Shown: positions 17,371-25,817 of the stretch, piece by piece
How positions within the stretch are numbered: the stretch's first letter is position 1
Layout of the letters: the number at the start of each line of letters is the position of its first letter
Origin: VFKU01 sp964411925
Lineage (GTDB): Bacteria > Hydrogenedentota > Hydrogenedentia > Hydrogenedentales > GCA-2746185
Reading direction: 5' to 3'
DNA: 57,447 bases
NCBI GenBank assembly: GCA_964411925.1
Contig: CAYPNI010000009.1
Span: forward strand, 1-57,447
Notes under the pieces: model-generated
The model's input: the letters and a program-made list of their open reading frames with translations, nothing else
What the model was told of the DNA's origin: nothing
The model's database searches: none
Made by a program: the position numbers and the translations under genes

Positions 17371-17809
17371 ACAGCGCGTGCTGGCGTATCTGGCGCAGGC
17401 GGCGAACCCGCTGGTGCGGGTCGAAGTGCTTCATGCGCATCTGGCCGACCATTCGCTCGCCGAGGGCATGAACGCGAGCCAACTCAAGGACTTCCTCTCG
17501 AAACACGATCTCGTCCGCGTGATCGAGTCGCCGCCTCAGCCTATTGATACAGCGGCGAAGGGCGAACCCGCCGGCGCGTACGCCATCGCCAAGGACCGCG
17601 TGCCGACACAGCGTCAACTCGCGGAAATGATGCGCCAGCAGCTCGACGTTCTGCTCGAGGCGCTGCGCGCGGCCCGCGAGGAGGCACTATCGCTGGGCGA
17701 GAGCGGGCGGCTGAGCTCGATCGACGAGGCACAACGCCGGGCAGCCGCGTTGCGCGACAAGCTGGACGGCGCGGCGCCGGACAACGTCGTCGATTTCCGG
17801 AAGAACTAA
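17351..17809 (+). CDS. small protein of unknown function, helical
   Basis: 152 residues, not recognised. The first 60 residues (LEAIEQRVLAYLAQ, then HLADHSLAEGMNASQLKDFLSKH) look like a winged-helix or FtsK-gamma-like helical bundle. The rest is a probable coiled coil (RQLAEMMRQQLDVLLEALRAAREEALSLGE). There is no signal peptide or membrane segment. It overlaps the SGNH gene by 20 bases and is therefore translationally coupled to it. It ends 37 bases before the convergent helicase gene. Confidence 0.6.
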   Translation: MNLEAIEQRVLAYLAQAANPLVRVEVLHAHLADHSLAEGMNASQLKDFLSKHDLVRVIESPPQPIDTAAKGEPAGAYAIAKDRVPTQRQLAEMMRQQLDVLLEALRAAREEALSLGESGRLSSIDEAQRRAAALRDKLDGAAPDNVVDFRKN

Positions 17810-17846
17810 CGCGCGAATTCGCGCGTGCGCTCGCCCTCCCGTCCTG

Positions 17847-20507
17847 TCAGAACAGCGCCAGTTCGCGTGCGGCCTTCTTCGTTTCCTGCCTCGGCTCCTT
17901 CGCTGCGCCGGGCCGCGCGTGGAGCGCCACGCGATCGCCCGGAACATCGAGCATGAAACCGCGCTTGGGGACCGTCTTGATCACGTCCTCGTGTCCGGGC
18001 GCGTTTTCTCGGATGCGCGCGAGCAGCCTGCGCTTCTGGAAATGCATCTGGTTGTCCTCGACGACGGCAGCGCCCCAGAGTTCCTCATAGATCGTCTCGT
18101 ACGGCACGCAGTCGCCCGGAGTCGCCGCGAGCAGGCGAATCAGTTTGTACTGCTTATCTTGCAGCGGGACCTCGTTTCCGCCGAGAACGATGCGCCCGGG
18201 CCGCCGATCGTCCACGATGAGGATGGGCTCCGGCCCGGACGGTGGGGGCGGAGGGGTGTCGTCCGGGCCGGAGCGGGTCGTGCGGAGGTGTTGGCGGGCC
18301 CAGCGCGTGAGCCGGTCCGCCTGTTCGGGAGATATATCGAATCGCGCGAGGGCGTTCGCGGAGGTGTGCGCGAGCGCCTCGGGCGTGTGGAGTCCGGACG
18401 AAACGAGGGCCGCGAGTGCGCTTCGGGGGATTCCCGGTTCCCCCAGCCGCGCCAGAGGAACAGCCTCCGCCCGCAGCCCTCGTTGTATGCGTTCGGATAG
18501 CAGGCGCAGCCGCTCGACAAACGAGTCCGAGCAGCCTTGCGCCTGCGCTATCGCCGCGGTGGCGTCGACGATCCAGCCAATTTGTTCCGAGGCGGCCAGC
18601 ACTTGTCCGGTCATGGTCTGGTGTTCCTCCTCGATCGCGCGCAGGGTGTCGTGTTCGATCCAGTCCTTGAGAAACAGCGCGATCTTGATGGCCCGGATTT
18701 CCTCGAAGAACGGCGCTATCGCCGCGTCGCGCAACCGGCGCAGCGGAACATCGGCGGTAATCTCGTCGCCGGCCGTCGCCGCCTTGAGCCGGCGCGGATA
18801 GTCGCCGGTGTCGTATTCGCGCGCGGTCAGCGCGACGTTGTACATGCGGCCGTCTGGCGTGAGCGCGGCGGCAAGCAGCAGATCGATGTCGGGCCAAAGC
18901 CGCGTTTCGGACTCCGCGATCCAGCGCTCGAGTTCGCGCGCGGTACCCAGCGTAATCCCCTTGGAGGCGACCGCCTGGCCGAACGGCGTCGCCTCGACGC
19001 GCCCGTCGTCCGCCGGGGCGAGCGCGCCGGCGTCCATCGCGCGGTTCATGGCCGCGCGCACGCGGAACCCGATTTCCTCGACGGTGTACAGTTCCTGCCA
19101 GATCCACTGCCCGCTTGGGGTCGATTCGAGAAAACGAATCAGTTCGTCCTCGCTGCCGCACAGGCGCGACGCGACCAGCCGAAGCACGTGGTTCTCGAGC
19201 GCGTCTTTGGCGAGGCGCGGCTCGATGGGTTCGCGCGCGCCCTCGATGTAACGCCGCCAGAGCGTCTCCTGGTCAAACGGCGTCGCCGCGATCAGGATCG
19301 AGCGTCCGAATTCATGCCCGGCGCCGTAGCGCCCCGCGCGGCCGCCCATGCTCTCGTATTCCGCGCGCAGGATCGGCGCCTTCCATGGCATGCCGAAGCG
19401 CCGGTCGTAGCACCACTTCTCCGCGGTGATGAATACGTTGCGCGCGGGCAGGTTCAGCCCGACGGCGAGCGTGCTCGTCGAGACGAGGACGCGGATCTCG
19501 CCCGTGCGGAACGCCTCTTCAACGATGCGCCGTTCGTCGGGCGCGAGGTCGGTGCTGTGGAACGCGACGCCCGACTCCAGCGTCTCGAGCAGGGTTTCGC
19601 GCGCGCAAGTGTCGTCCAGGTGTTGGAGTGCGTCGATCGCGGCCGACGCCGCCGGGCCGGCGAAGCGTCGCGCGAGCAAGGCGGCGCCCCGGCGCGCTTC
19701 GTGCTTGGCCTTCACGAACACGAGGCAGCTCTCCCCCGTTTCGGCGAACTTGCACACATTTTGAGTCAGGGTCTCCCAAGGCGATTCCGCGTGCGTCTCG
19801 ATCAGAGCCTCTTCGCCCTCGGAATACTCGTTGTACGTGCGGTAGCGGAACGCGCCGGCATGCAACACGCCAAATCGCAGCTCGACCGGGCGCCGTTCGT
19901 ATTTCACGAGGTCGGCCCGCATCCACTTCGCGAGCCGTTCGGCCTCGCCCAGGACCGCGGACAGGCCAATCAGCCGGCAGGACGAGTGCACGATGCGTGT
20001 GAGCAGTATTTCGACCGTGCCGCCGCGCTCGGGGTCGGACAACAATTCGAGTTCGTCCGCGATAATCAGCTCGATTTCGGCGATGCGCTCGGGCCGGCGC
20101 ACCATAAGTTGCGCGAGCTTCTCGTACACCACCACCGCGATCGAGAAGTTGCCTTCTTCGAGATCCCGGTCGAATTCGCGGTGGTCCCGCGTCGAAATGA
20201 GGACCTTGATGCCGTAGGCCTCGTACTTGTCGCGGAAGTCGCGGTACTTTTCCTCCGCAAGGGCCTTGAGCGGGACGAGATAGACCACCTGTTTGCGGCG
20301 CAGGGCGGTCTGGACCGCGGCCATCTCGCCGATGAATGTCTTGCCCGAACTGGTCGGGGCCTGGATGAGCAGGTTACCGCGGTCGAACAGCCCGTGGTGC
20401 CGTACCGCCAGTTCCTGCAACGGGAGCAGCCGGGTGCCCTCCCGCGTCTTCCACAACTGAATGATGTCCGGCGGCACGTCGTACCGCACGAGGTCGTTCA
20501 TATTCAC
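17847..20507 (-). CDS. Hel308/Ski2-family helicase with C-terminal OmpR-type winged helix
   Basis: 886 residues. Superfamily 2 motifs are in order: Q-like LLPLQELAV, Walker A APTSSGKT, motif II as ADELELL (DELE, not DExH), motif III GLSAVLGEA, motif V VSTSTLAVGLNLPARNV, motif VI GGRAGRYG. A ratchet-like helical region and helix-hairpin-helix (SSGLHTPEALAHTSANAL) follow, as in Hel308/Brr2-type DNA or RNA helicases. Residues of about 772-856 then form an OmpR/PhoB-type DNA-binding domain (RIVLGGNEVPLQDKQYKLIR, YETIYEELWG, IKTVPKRGFML). I know of no standard helicase with this fusion. The GTG at 20507 has GGAGGG seven bases upstream. The promoter (20585-20613) suggests damage-inducible control. 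A role in repair is inference. Confidence 0.88.
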   Translation of the reverse strand: MNMNDLVRYDVPPDIIQLWKTREGTRLLPLQELAVRHHGLFDRGNLLIQAPTSSGKTFIGEMAAVQTALRRKQVVYLVPLKALAEEKYRDFRDKYEAYGIKVLISTRDHREFDRDLEEGNFSIAVVVYEKLAQLMVRRPERIAEIELIIADELELLSDPERGGTVEILLTRIVHSSCRLIGLSAVLGEAERLAKWMRADLVKYERRPVELRFGVLHAGAFRYRTYNEYSEGEEALIETHAESPWETLTQNVCKFAETGESCLVFVKAKHEARRGAALLARRFAGPAASAAIDALQHLDDTCARETLLETLESGVAFHSTDLAPDERRIVEEAFRTGEIRVLVSTSTLAVGLNLPARNVFITAEKWCYDRRFGMPWKAPILRAEYESMGGRAGRYGAGHEFGRSILIAATPFDQETLWRRYIEGAREPIEPRLAKDALENHVLRLVASRLCGSEDELIRFLESTPSGQWIWQELYTVEEIGFRVRAAMNRAMDAGALAPADDGRVEATPFGQAVASKGITLGTARELERWIAESETRLWPDIDLLLAAALTPDGRMYNVALTAREYDTGDYPRRLKAATAGDEITADVPLRRLRDAAIAPFFEEIRAIKIALFLKDWIEHDTLRAIEEEHQTMTGQVLAASEQIGWIVDATAAIAQAQGCSDSFVERLRLLSERIQRGLRAEAVPLARLGEPGIPRSALAALVSSGLHTPEALAHTSANALARFDISPEQADRLTRWARQHLRTTRSGPDDTPPPPPSGPEPILIVDDRRPGRIVLGGNEVPLQDKQYKLIRLLAATPGDCVPYETIYEELWGAAVVEDNQMHFQKRRLLARIRENAPGHEDVIKTVPKRGFMLDVPGDRVALHARPGAAKEPRQETKKAARELALF

Positions 20508-20584
20508 CGGACGGCCCTCCGTCCCGACCGCGCGGGAGTCCGGGCATCGCAGGCCCGGCAGGCCTTTCCAGCGCGACGAAAGGC

Positions 20585-20613
20585 ACTATACTGAAAATCT
20601 GTTCAGTTGTCAA
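20585..20613 (-). promoter_or_regulatory. strong promoter of the helicase gene with SOS-box-like operator
   Basis: Minus strand TTGACA (20613-20608), a 17-base spacer, TATAGT (20590-20585). The spacer region is an imperfect palindrome, ACTGAACAGATTTTCAGT (20607-20590), with perfect 6-base arms and the CTG-N10-CAG geometry of proteobacterial LexA boxes. The remainder of the 517-base gap 20508-21024 holds the ECF promoter, scattered GTAACC hexamers and no convincing gene. Confidence 0.65.
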
Positions 20614-20960
20614 GAGGGGCCTTTCGATGGCGCAGACCCGGTCCTCCGAGCGAGTAACCAGCGCTTCCGATATTTCATCTCCCCCTGGAGAGAGCGCCGC
20701 GGTTCCATTCGAATCTGCAAAACGGTGTAACCGCGAAAACGGAGTAACCACCGCATCCTCAAAGCGGACTCGACCCACACACCATCGGACCGCTCAGGTT
20801 CGCGGGGCGCCCGCCATCGTTGGTGCGGCGGTGTTTCCTCACTCCGAAGTATCATGCACCTTCCCACTACACCGTCATCTGCGTCCAATAGTCACAATGA
20901 CACTGTGGGCAAAAAAGGTTACACCCATAAGGTCCGCCGGATTAGTCCTCTAAGCAAATA

Positions 20961-20989
20961 TTGAAGATCTCCGAAATATGATCTACTTT
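20961..20989 (+). promoter_or_regulatory. sigma-70 promoter of the ECF-kinase cluster
   Basis: TTGAAG (20961-20966), 17-base spacer, TACTTT (20984-20989), start expected near 20996, 29 bases before the ATG. The surrounding 100 bases are visibly AT-richer than the rest of the window. Confidence 0.45.
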
Positions 20990-21024
20990 ATTCAAACAAT
21001 TCGCAGCCGCGGGCGATATGGATC

Positions 21025-21723
21025 ATGCCGCAATTTCAGAATACAAGCTGGTCCTTAATATTTCTCGCGGGCACAGAGACACCTGAAGCAAGGGACGCTC
21101 TGCAGAAACTCTGTTCGACCTACCTACCTCCCGTCGTCGCTTTTATTCGGAGCAAGGGTTATCGCGAGGACGAGGCACGCGATCTGGCCCAGGAATTTTT
21201 CGCGAAGCTGCTGGAGAAAGACTGGCTTCACGACGCGGATCGAACGCGCGGAAAGTTCCGGACATTTCTGCTGACATCGCTCACGCACTTTCTATCGAAC
21301 CAGCGGGCGTTCGCATCGGCTCAAAAACGCGGCGGCGGCATTCCCAACATGAGTCTGGACGACGCAGTAGAAGTCATGGACGCTTCGATGCGCCCCGAAC
21401 TGCTCTATGACCGAAAATGGGCACTCACCATCCTGGAATGCGCTCTGGATCGGCTCAAACGCGAACAAGCATTGAACGGCGGCCTCGATCGATTTGAAGC
21501 CCTGAAGGGATGCCTGACGCCGGCCGAGCCCTCGGCGTCGTACCGCGAAATTGCCGCTCGACTGAACACTACGGAAGGCGCGGCGAAAGTCGCTTGTCAC
21601 CGGCTGAAGAAGGCCTACGGCGCCGCGATACGGGCGGAGATCGAAAACACCCTTCCCGAGGGCGCCAATCCGGACGACGAACTCAAGTATTTGATGCGCG
21701 CGCTGAGCAATCCGACCAAGTAA
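21025..21723 (+). CDS. ECF-type RNA polymerase sigma factor
   Basis: 232 residues. Region 2 (about 25-100) contains the core-binding and -10 recognition pattern GYREDEARDLAQEFFAKLLEKDWL and RGKFRTFLLTSLTHFLSNQRA. Region 4 (about 165-215) has the HTH SASYREIAARLNTTEGAAKVACHRLKKAY. The insert between them and the link to a Ser/Thr kinase gene resemble the planctomycete-type ECF groups, where kinases rather than classical anti-sigma factors are thought to control activity. No anti-sigma factor gene is present. The kinase gene starts 52 bases downstream. Start choice is fixed by length; its ribosome site is weak. Confidence 0.88.
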   Translation: MPQFQNTSWSLIFLAGTETPEARDALQKLCSTYLPPVVAFIRSKGYREDEARDLAQEFFAKLLEKDWLHDADRTRGKFRTFLLTSLTHFLSNQRAFASAQKRGGGIPNMSLDDAVEVMDASMRPELLYDRKWALTILECALDRLKREQALNGGLDRFEALKGCLTPAEPSASYREIAARLNTTEGAAKVACHRLKKAYGAAIRAEIENTLPEGANPDDELKYLMRALSNPTK

Positions 21724-21775
21724 CGCTGGATTTCGAACCCTTAATACCTAGTTTGGAAAGCGAGCCGGAGGGGCC

Positions 21776-24700
21776 GTGCCTGCAACGCCACGCGAATGCC
21801 CGAAATGCGGTTCGCCGATACCCGACGACGCTCCAATGGGGATTTGCCCCCGGTGCGCCTTGGAAGGTGCGCTCGATGCTGACGACGCACCTCCTCAGGA
21901 CGATGACGGAGTGTCTAGCGGTGACGCGGCGCGATTTTCCCGGTCGAAGCCCGAGGGGAGATCGGAGGGCGATTCGACGGCGGGCCCGCCGCGTGAGTCT
22001 GACACCGGAACGGCTGGTGCGTTCCGCCGTTGGGCGATTGTAATCCTCTTTGTGATCGCTTCGATCTACGTTCTGTCGCGAGTGCTCTTCGTCTCCCAGC
22101 ATCCGCGTCCATCACTCGTGCTGACGAAATCGCTGGGCGTCGCCTTTGATCGGGAACAACTGGGGCTCGATCCCGGCGCGAAGCTAGTTGAAGTCAACGG
22201 AGTCGAGGTGGTCGATCTGGACGAGGCGCGCGCCGCATACGAGCGCAGTGACGCAGGCATTATGCGCCTGGTATTTCACCAAGGTACAGCGATCGACGAC
22301 TCAACGATCACTCAGATTTGGGCCACGCGTCCAGCGCCGTTCCGGTTCGACATATCTCCAGAACAGACCCTCCTGCTCGAGGACAACGCCGCACCCTCAG
22401 AACTCGGATTCGAGGACGGCGACGTAATCATTGCGATCAACGGAGTACCGATCGAAGGGCTGACAATACCGCCGACGGAAGTGAGAGCTCAGTCAACGGA
22501 AGCGATGACATACACAAGATTCACGGTTCAGAGTGGCCAATCCTCGAGAGACATAGTGGTTCAACGACCGTACTTTTCGATACGTGAGTGGGCGCGTCTC
22601 ACCGCCGGCATCGGGTTCGGGCTGATCGGAATCTTCGTGTATTGGTTGCGCCCGGGAACGCGAAGCGCAGTGGGATTCCTGTTCTTTTGCCTCTATTGCG
22701 CCTCGTTTTGGTTGGTCCGATCGATCCCGTTCGTCCACCGGTTTCAGGTCGAAAACGCGGCGTACCTGACACTCCAATGTTTCCTGCCGATGGCCGCGGG
22801 GATATTGCTATTCACCTTCACTCCCTTGCGCCTCATAAACCTGCGCGTGGGTATCTGGCTCGGAAGCGGCATCGCCATCGGCGTCGCGTTGCTGGCTGGG
22901 AATGCGATTCTTTCGCCGCGCTACGCTGCACACGGCATTCTCACGACTACCGGATTCCGGGTATGGGCCGGCTTGATGCTCGCACTGTTCGTCGTCTCAT
23001 TGCCGCTCAACTTCTGGGTCAGGCTCGGCAAGGTCAACCTTGGCCCCACCGACCGCATACGCACGCGGGTACTTAGTCTCTCATTCTTGCTGGCCTTTTT
23101 CTTGCCGACCGTGTTGGCGATGTCATTTACGATTGTGGGATTCGAACTCGCCAATACGATGACCTATCGGCTATTGAGCGAAGTCAGCATCCTTATCTTT
23201 CCATTCTTCATCGGTTACGCCGTCGTTCGTCACAACTTGTTGCGTCTGAACGAGCTCGCCCGCGAGGGGCTGTTGTTCACCTTGCTAATGGCGAGCGTCA
23301 CAATACTGTATGTGGCGGTGACTGCGGTCGTAGTACCGATCGCCGAGAACTTCATTCCCGAGAGCGAGACCTGGTTTCGTCCGATCGCGTTTGCCGGCGT
23401 GCTTGCATTCGTGACACCCATTCACCAGCGGGCGCGCCACTGGACGGAAAAACGGTTTAACCGGCTGCCGTTTGAATTCGAAACTTTCCTGGAGACGCTG
23501 TCGAGAATAGAGGAGACCGCGAATTCACCTTTCGATTTCGCGCAGGACGTCGTCGCCGAGGTGGCGCAGCTCGTGAAATCGAAGCGCGTGGCATTTCTTT
23601 CCCGGTTCCCAGGTCACGACCAGTGGGTGCTTACGGCGATGGTCCCGCTTCCGGTCACAGGCAATACGACCGACAGTTGCCGATCGCTTCTGGCACTGTT
23701 GGAGCAGGAAAAACACGAACTCTACCGCGACGAAATCGTCGACAACATCGAATACCAACACCTCAAACGGGAGGCGCTCGAAGGATTCGTGTCTCTCGAT
23801 GCCACCGCCATTTTCCCTTTGATGGCGCGGGGCCAAGTCATCGGTGCGCTGACAATCGGAGAAAAATCCAGCGGCGGAAATTTCTCCATGCCCGAGTTGC
23901 GCGCGCTGCGGCGAGTCGGCCAACAGGTCGCAGGCGTGTTGTTCAATCTGATGGGAAAACAAATCACTGAACGAAGCCGGCGCATCGTGGACATTTACCC
24001 GAACTTCCCGGAAAAAATCGGCGCCTATGCGATCCAACGCGTACTTGGCGAGGGCGGGATGTCTTACGTCTACCTCGGGGAATCACGCAACCGATTGTAT
24101 GCGATTAAAGTTCCGAACCGGATGATTCAGGCAAGCGTGATGTTGATGGAACGGTTCCAGCGCGAAGCCAGCGCGATACAGCAATTAAAGCATCCCAACA
24201 TCGTGTCCGTGCGCGAGGTCGGGTGGATGGGTCCCGAACCGTTCATGGTGCTCGAATACTTCGAGAACGGGTCGTTGGACGACGAGGTGAGGCGCAACGG
24301 CCCGCTCACCGAACGTGCCGCGCTGTATGTCGTGCAGGATATCGCTCAGGGCCTGAAGTACGCGCGGGAGCATGGCATCATTCATCGCGACATCAAGCCG
24401 AAAAACCTGTTTCGCGGGGGAAACGGCATCGTGAAGATCGGAGATTTCGGACTTGCGCAGCTCGCGGACATGACCTCGATCACGGTGACAGGCGAGTTTT
24501 TTGGCACGGCGGACTACCTCAGCCCGGAAGTGGTCGAAGGAGAGCCGGCCACGTGGCTCGCGGACCAGTATGCGCTCGGAATCACGCTCTACTTCCTGTT
24601 GACCGGCAACGTTCCATTTAAGGCTGCGACGGCGCAGGCGGCGGTCTATCGGCGTGTCAACGAACCTCCGCCGGATCCACGCGATCAGCGACAGGAGGTG

Positions 24701-24838
24701 AGCGCGGAGGCGTCACGTGTGGTGCAAAGGCTCATGGCCCGGCAGCCAGACCAAAGGTATCCCGACTACGATGAACTCCTTCGTGCGCTTGAATCAGTAA
24801 TTGAACCTGCCGATCCCCTGTCAGAGAGACAGGTATAG
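21776..24838 (+). CDS. multidomain transmembrane Ser/Thr protein kinase (Zn ribbon-PDZ-multi-TM-GAF-kinase)
   Basis: 1020 residues; GTG start with GGAGGGG just upstream and a zinc ribbon beginning at residue 8 (Cys 8, 11, 24 and 27). Then an acidic linker, TM1 (about 86-103), and two PDZ-like segments (LVEVNGVEVVDLDEA and LGFEDGDVIIAINGVPIEG). A block of roughly eight or nine membrane helices (about 275-560) and a GAF-like domain (about 590-730, with FPLMARGQVIGALTIGEK) follow. The kinase lies at about 749-1010: G-loop LGEGGMSYVYLG, YAIKV, IIHRDIKPKNL, IGDFGLAQ, LSPEVVEG, all catalytic residues present. Bacterial kinases usually put the kinase N-terminal to the membrane span; here it is last. 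Probably senses an envelope or membrane signal and acts on the adjacent ECF factor (inference). Confidence 0.88.
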   Translation: MPATPRECPKCGSPIPDDAPMGICPRCALEGALDADDAPPQDDDGVSSGDAARFSRSKPEGRSEGDSTAGPPRESDTGTAGAFRRWAIVILFVIASIYVLSRVLFVSQHPRPSLVLTKSLGVAFDREQLGLDPGAKLVEVNGVEVVDLDEARAAYERSDAGIMRLVFHQGTAIDDSTITQIWATRPAPFRFDISPEQTLLLEDNAAPSELGFEDGDVIIAINGVPIEGLTIPPTEVRAQSTEAMTYTRFTVQSGQSSRDIVVQRPYFSIREWARLTAGIGFGLIGIFVYWLRPGTRSAVGFLFFCLYCASFWLVRSIPFVHRFQVENAAYLTLQCFLPMAAGILLFTFTPLRLINLRVGIWLGSGIAIGVALLAGNAILSPRYAAHGILTTTGFRVWAGLMLALFVVSLPLNFWVRLGKVNLGPTDRIRTRVLSLSFLLAFFLPTVLAMSFTIVGFELANTMTYRLLSEVSILIFPFFIGYAVVRHNLLRLNELAREGLLFTLLMASVTILYVAVTAVVVPIAENFIPESETWFRPIAFAGVLAFVTPIHQRARHWTEKRFNRLPFEFETFLETLSRIEETANSPFDFAQDVVAEVAQLVKSKRVAFLSRFPGHDQWVLTAMVPLPVTGNTTDSCRSLLALLEQEKHELYRDEIVDNIEYQHLKREALEGFVSLDATAIFPLMARGQVIGALTIGEKSSGGNFSMPELRALRRVGQQVAGVLFNLMGKQITERSRRIVDIYPNFPEKIGAYAIQRVLGEGGMSYVYLGESRNRLYAIKVPNRMIQASVMLMERFQREASAIQQLKHPNIVSVREVGWMGPEPFMVLEYFENGSLDDEVRRNGPLTERAALYVVQDIAQGLKYAREHGIIHRDIKPKNLFRGGNGIVKIGDFGLAQLADMTSITVTGEFFGTADYLSPEVVEGEPATWLADQYALGITLYFLLTGNVPFKAATAQAAVYRRVNEPPPDPRDQRQEVSAEASRVVQRLMARQPDQRYPDYDELLRALESVIEPADPLSERQV

Positions 24839-24886
24839 ACCCGGGACAAGTTTAGGCGCGATTGACAACCACCAGGAGAAAAAGCA

Positions 24887-25753
24887 ATGGAACCAGAGGC
24901 CAACAAGTCTAAATTCGACCAGTTGTTTGAGGAATTCGAATCTGGAGCGCTGTCTCGCCGGGACTTGGCGAAAGGACTAATCGGACTGGTCTCCCTGCCG
25001 ACACTTCTGAGTGTCGCGGGACTGGCACAGGCCGAGGAAGACAAGAGCGCCGCCGTGGTCAACGGAGCGTACTTCGAGTGGAAGCACGCGTTGTTCGAAC
25101 GGATCATCAACCAGGCGATCGAAATCGACGGGGACGGTAACATCGTGCTGAAGGACCCCGCGAAGACAAAGCGCCCGTTCGTAACGTACGAAGAACACGT
25201 TCATTGGGTGTTCGGATCCGACGGTGTGTACAAGAACAAAGGCCTTGAACAACTTCAAGACAATCTCACGGCTGTCCAAGGAAATACCTACCCCGGTGGA
25301 CATCAGGGCAAACCGGTTTCCCTGAGCGCACACCAGAACGGTTTACAGTCGGGGATTTCCGGCGTAGATCAGGCCCGAATGTTCGCCGACAATCCCCCAA
25401 AGAAGTATCTGGAGTTCCCAAACGACCTCTACGGCTTGTTCAAGGCGAAGCTGGACTTCACCAGCAAACACTGCTGCATACATACCCTGCAGCACATCGC
25501 GGGGATTTGGGGCGGACGAGAGATTACAGCGGACTCGCTGCAGGCACTCGTCGCGAAACTCGGACACCCCACGCCGGATACAGTCTTCTGGAAGGAACTC
25601 GCCCGAGCGCTCTACCACGATACGGACGTTACCGAAGCGGAACTCGCAGCCATTGGCATCGAACTGAGAGACGCCGCGGGCGAACCCTTGGTCGAGATCA
25701 GTTCAGCGCAGGATTCCCCGCTCGCATTCATGTCTACTCACACGGGGTATTGA
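24887..25753 (+). CDS. Tat-signal protein of unknown function
   Basis: 288 residues, family not recognised. Residues 20-48 form a twin-arginine-type leader: a hydrophilic helix, then SRRDLAKG, a hydrophobic stretch (LIGLVSLPTLLSVAG) and LAQA, so export in folded form is likely. The mature part is rich in His and aromatic residues, with a notable HCCIHTLQHIAGIWGG segment (vicinal cysteines followed by two histidines) that could bind a metal or cofactor. Ribosome site AGGAGAA is well placed. It lies 48 bases after the kinase gene and 64 before the isoprenoid-synthase-like gene, in one likely transcription unit. Tat export usually implies a cofactor, but none can be named. Confidence 0.6.
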   Translation: MEPEANKSKFDQLFEEFESGALSRRDLAKGLIGLVSLPTLLSVAGLAQAEEDKSAAVVNGAYFEWKHALFERIINQAIEIDGDGNIVLKDPAKTKRPFVTYEEHVHWVFGSDGVYKNKGLEQLQDNLTAVQGNTYPGGHQGKPVSLSAHQNGLQSGISGVDQARMFADNPPKKYLEFPNDLYGLFKAKLDFTSKHCCIHTLQHIAGIWGGREITADSLQALVAKLGHPTPDTVFWKELARALYHDTDVTEAELAAIGIELRDAAGEPLVEISSAQDSPLAFMSTHTGY

Positions 25754-25817
25754 TCTCTCTGGCGAAGAACCGATCAGTCGAGGGTTCGCGAAGTAGTGCC
25801 GCGAGAACGTATATCGC

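Noticed and set aside
18537..20594. Long plus-strand reading frame opposite the helicase gene (685 codons)
   Set aside because: It is antisense to a gene with complete helicase motifs, is Arg-rich without domain motifs, and arises from high GC.
20627..20953. 108-codon reading frame in the helicase-ECF gap
   Set aside because: Low-complexity composition, no motif and no good ribosome site; not enough to call a gene.
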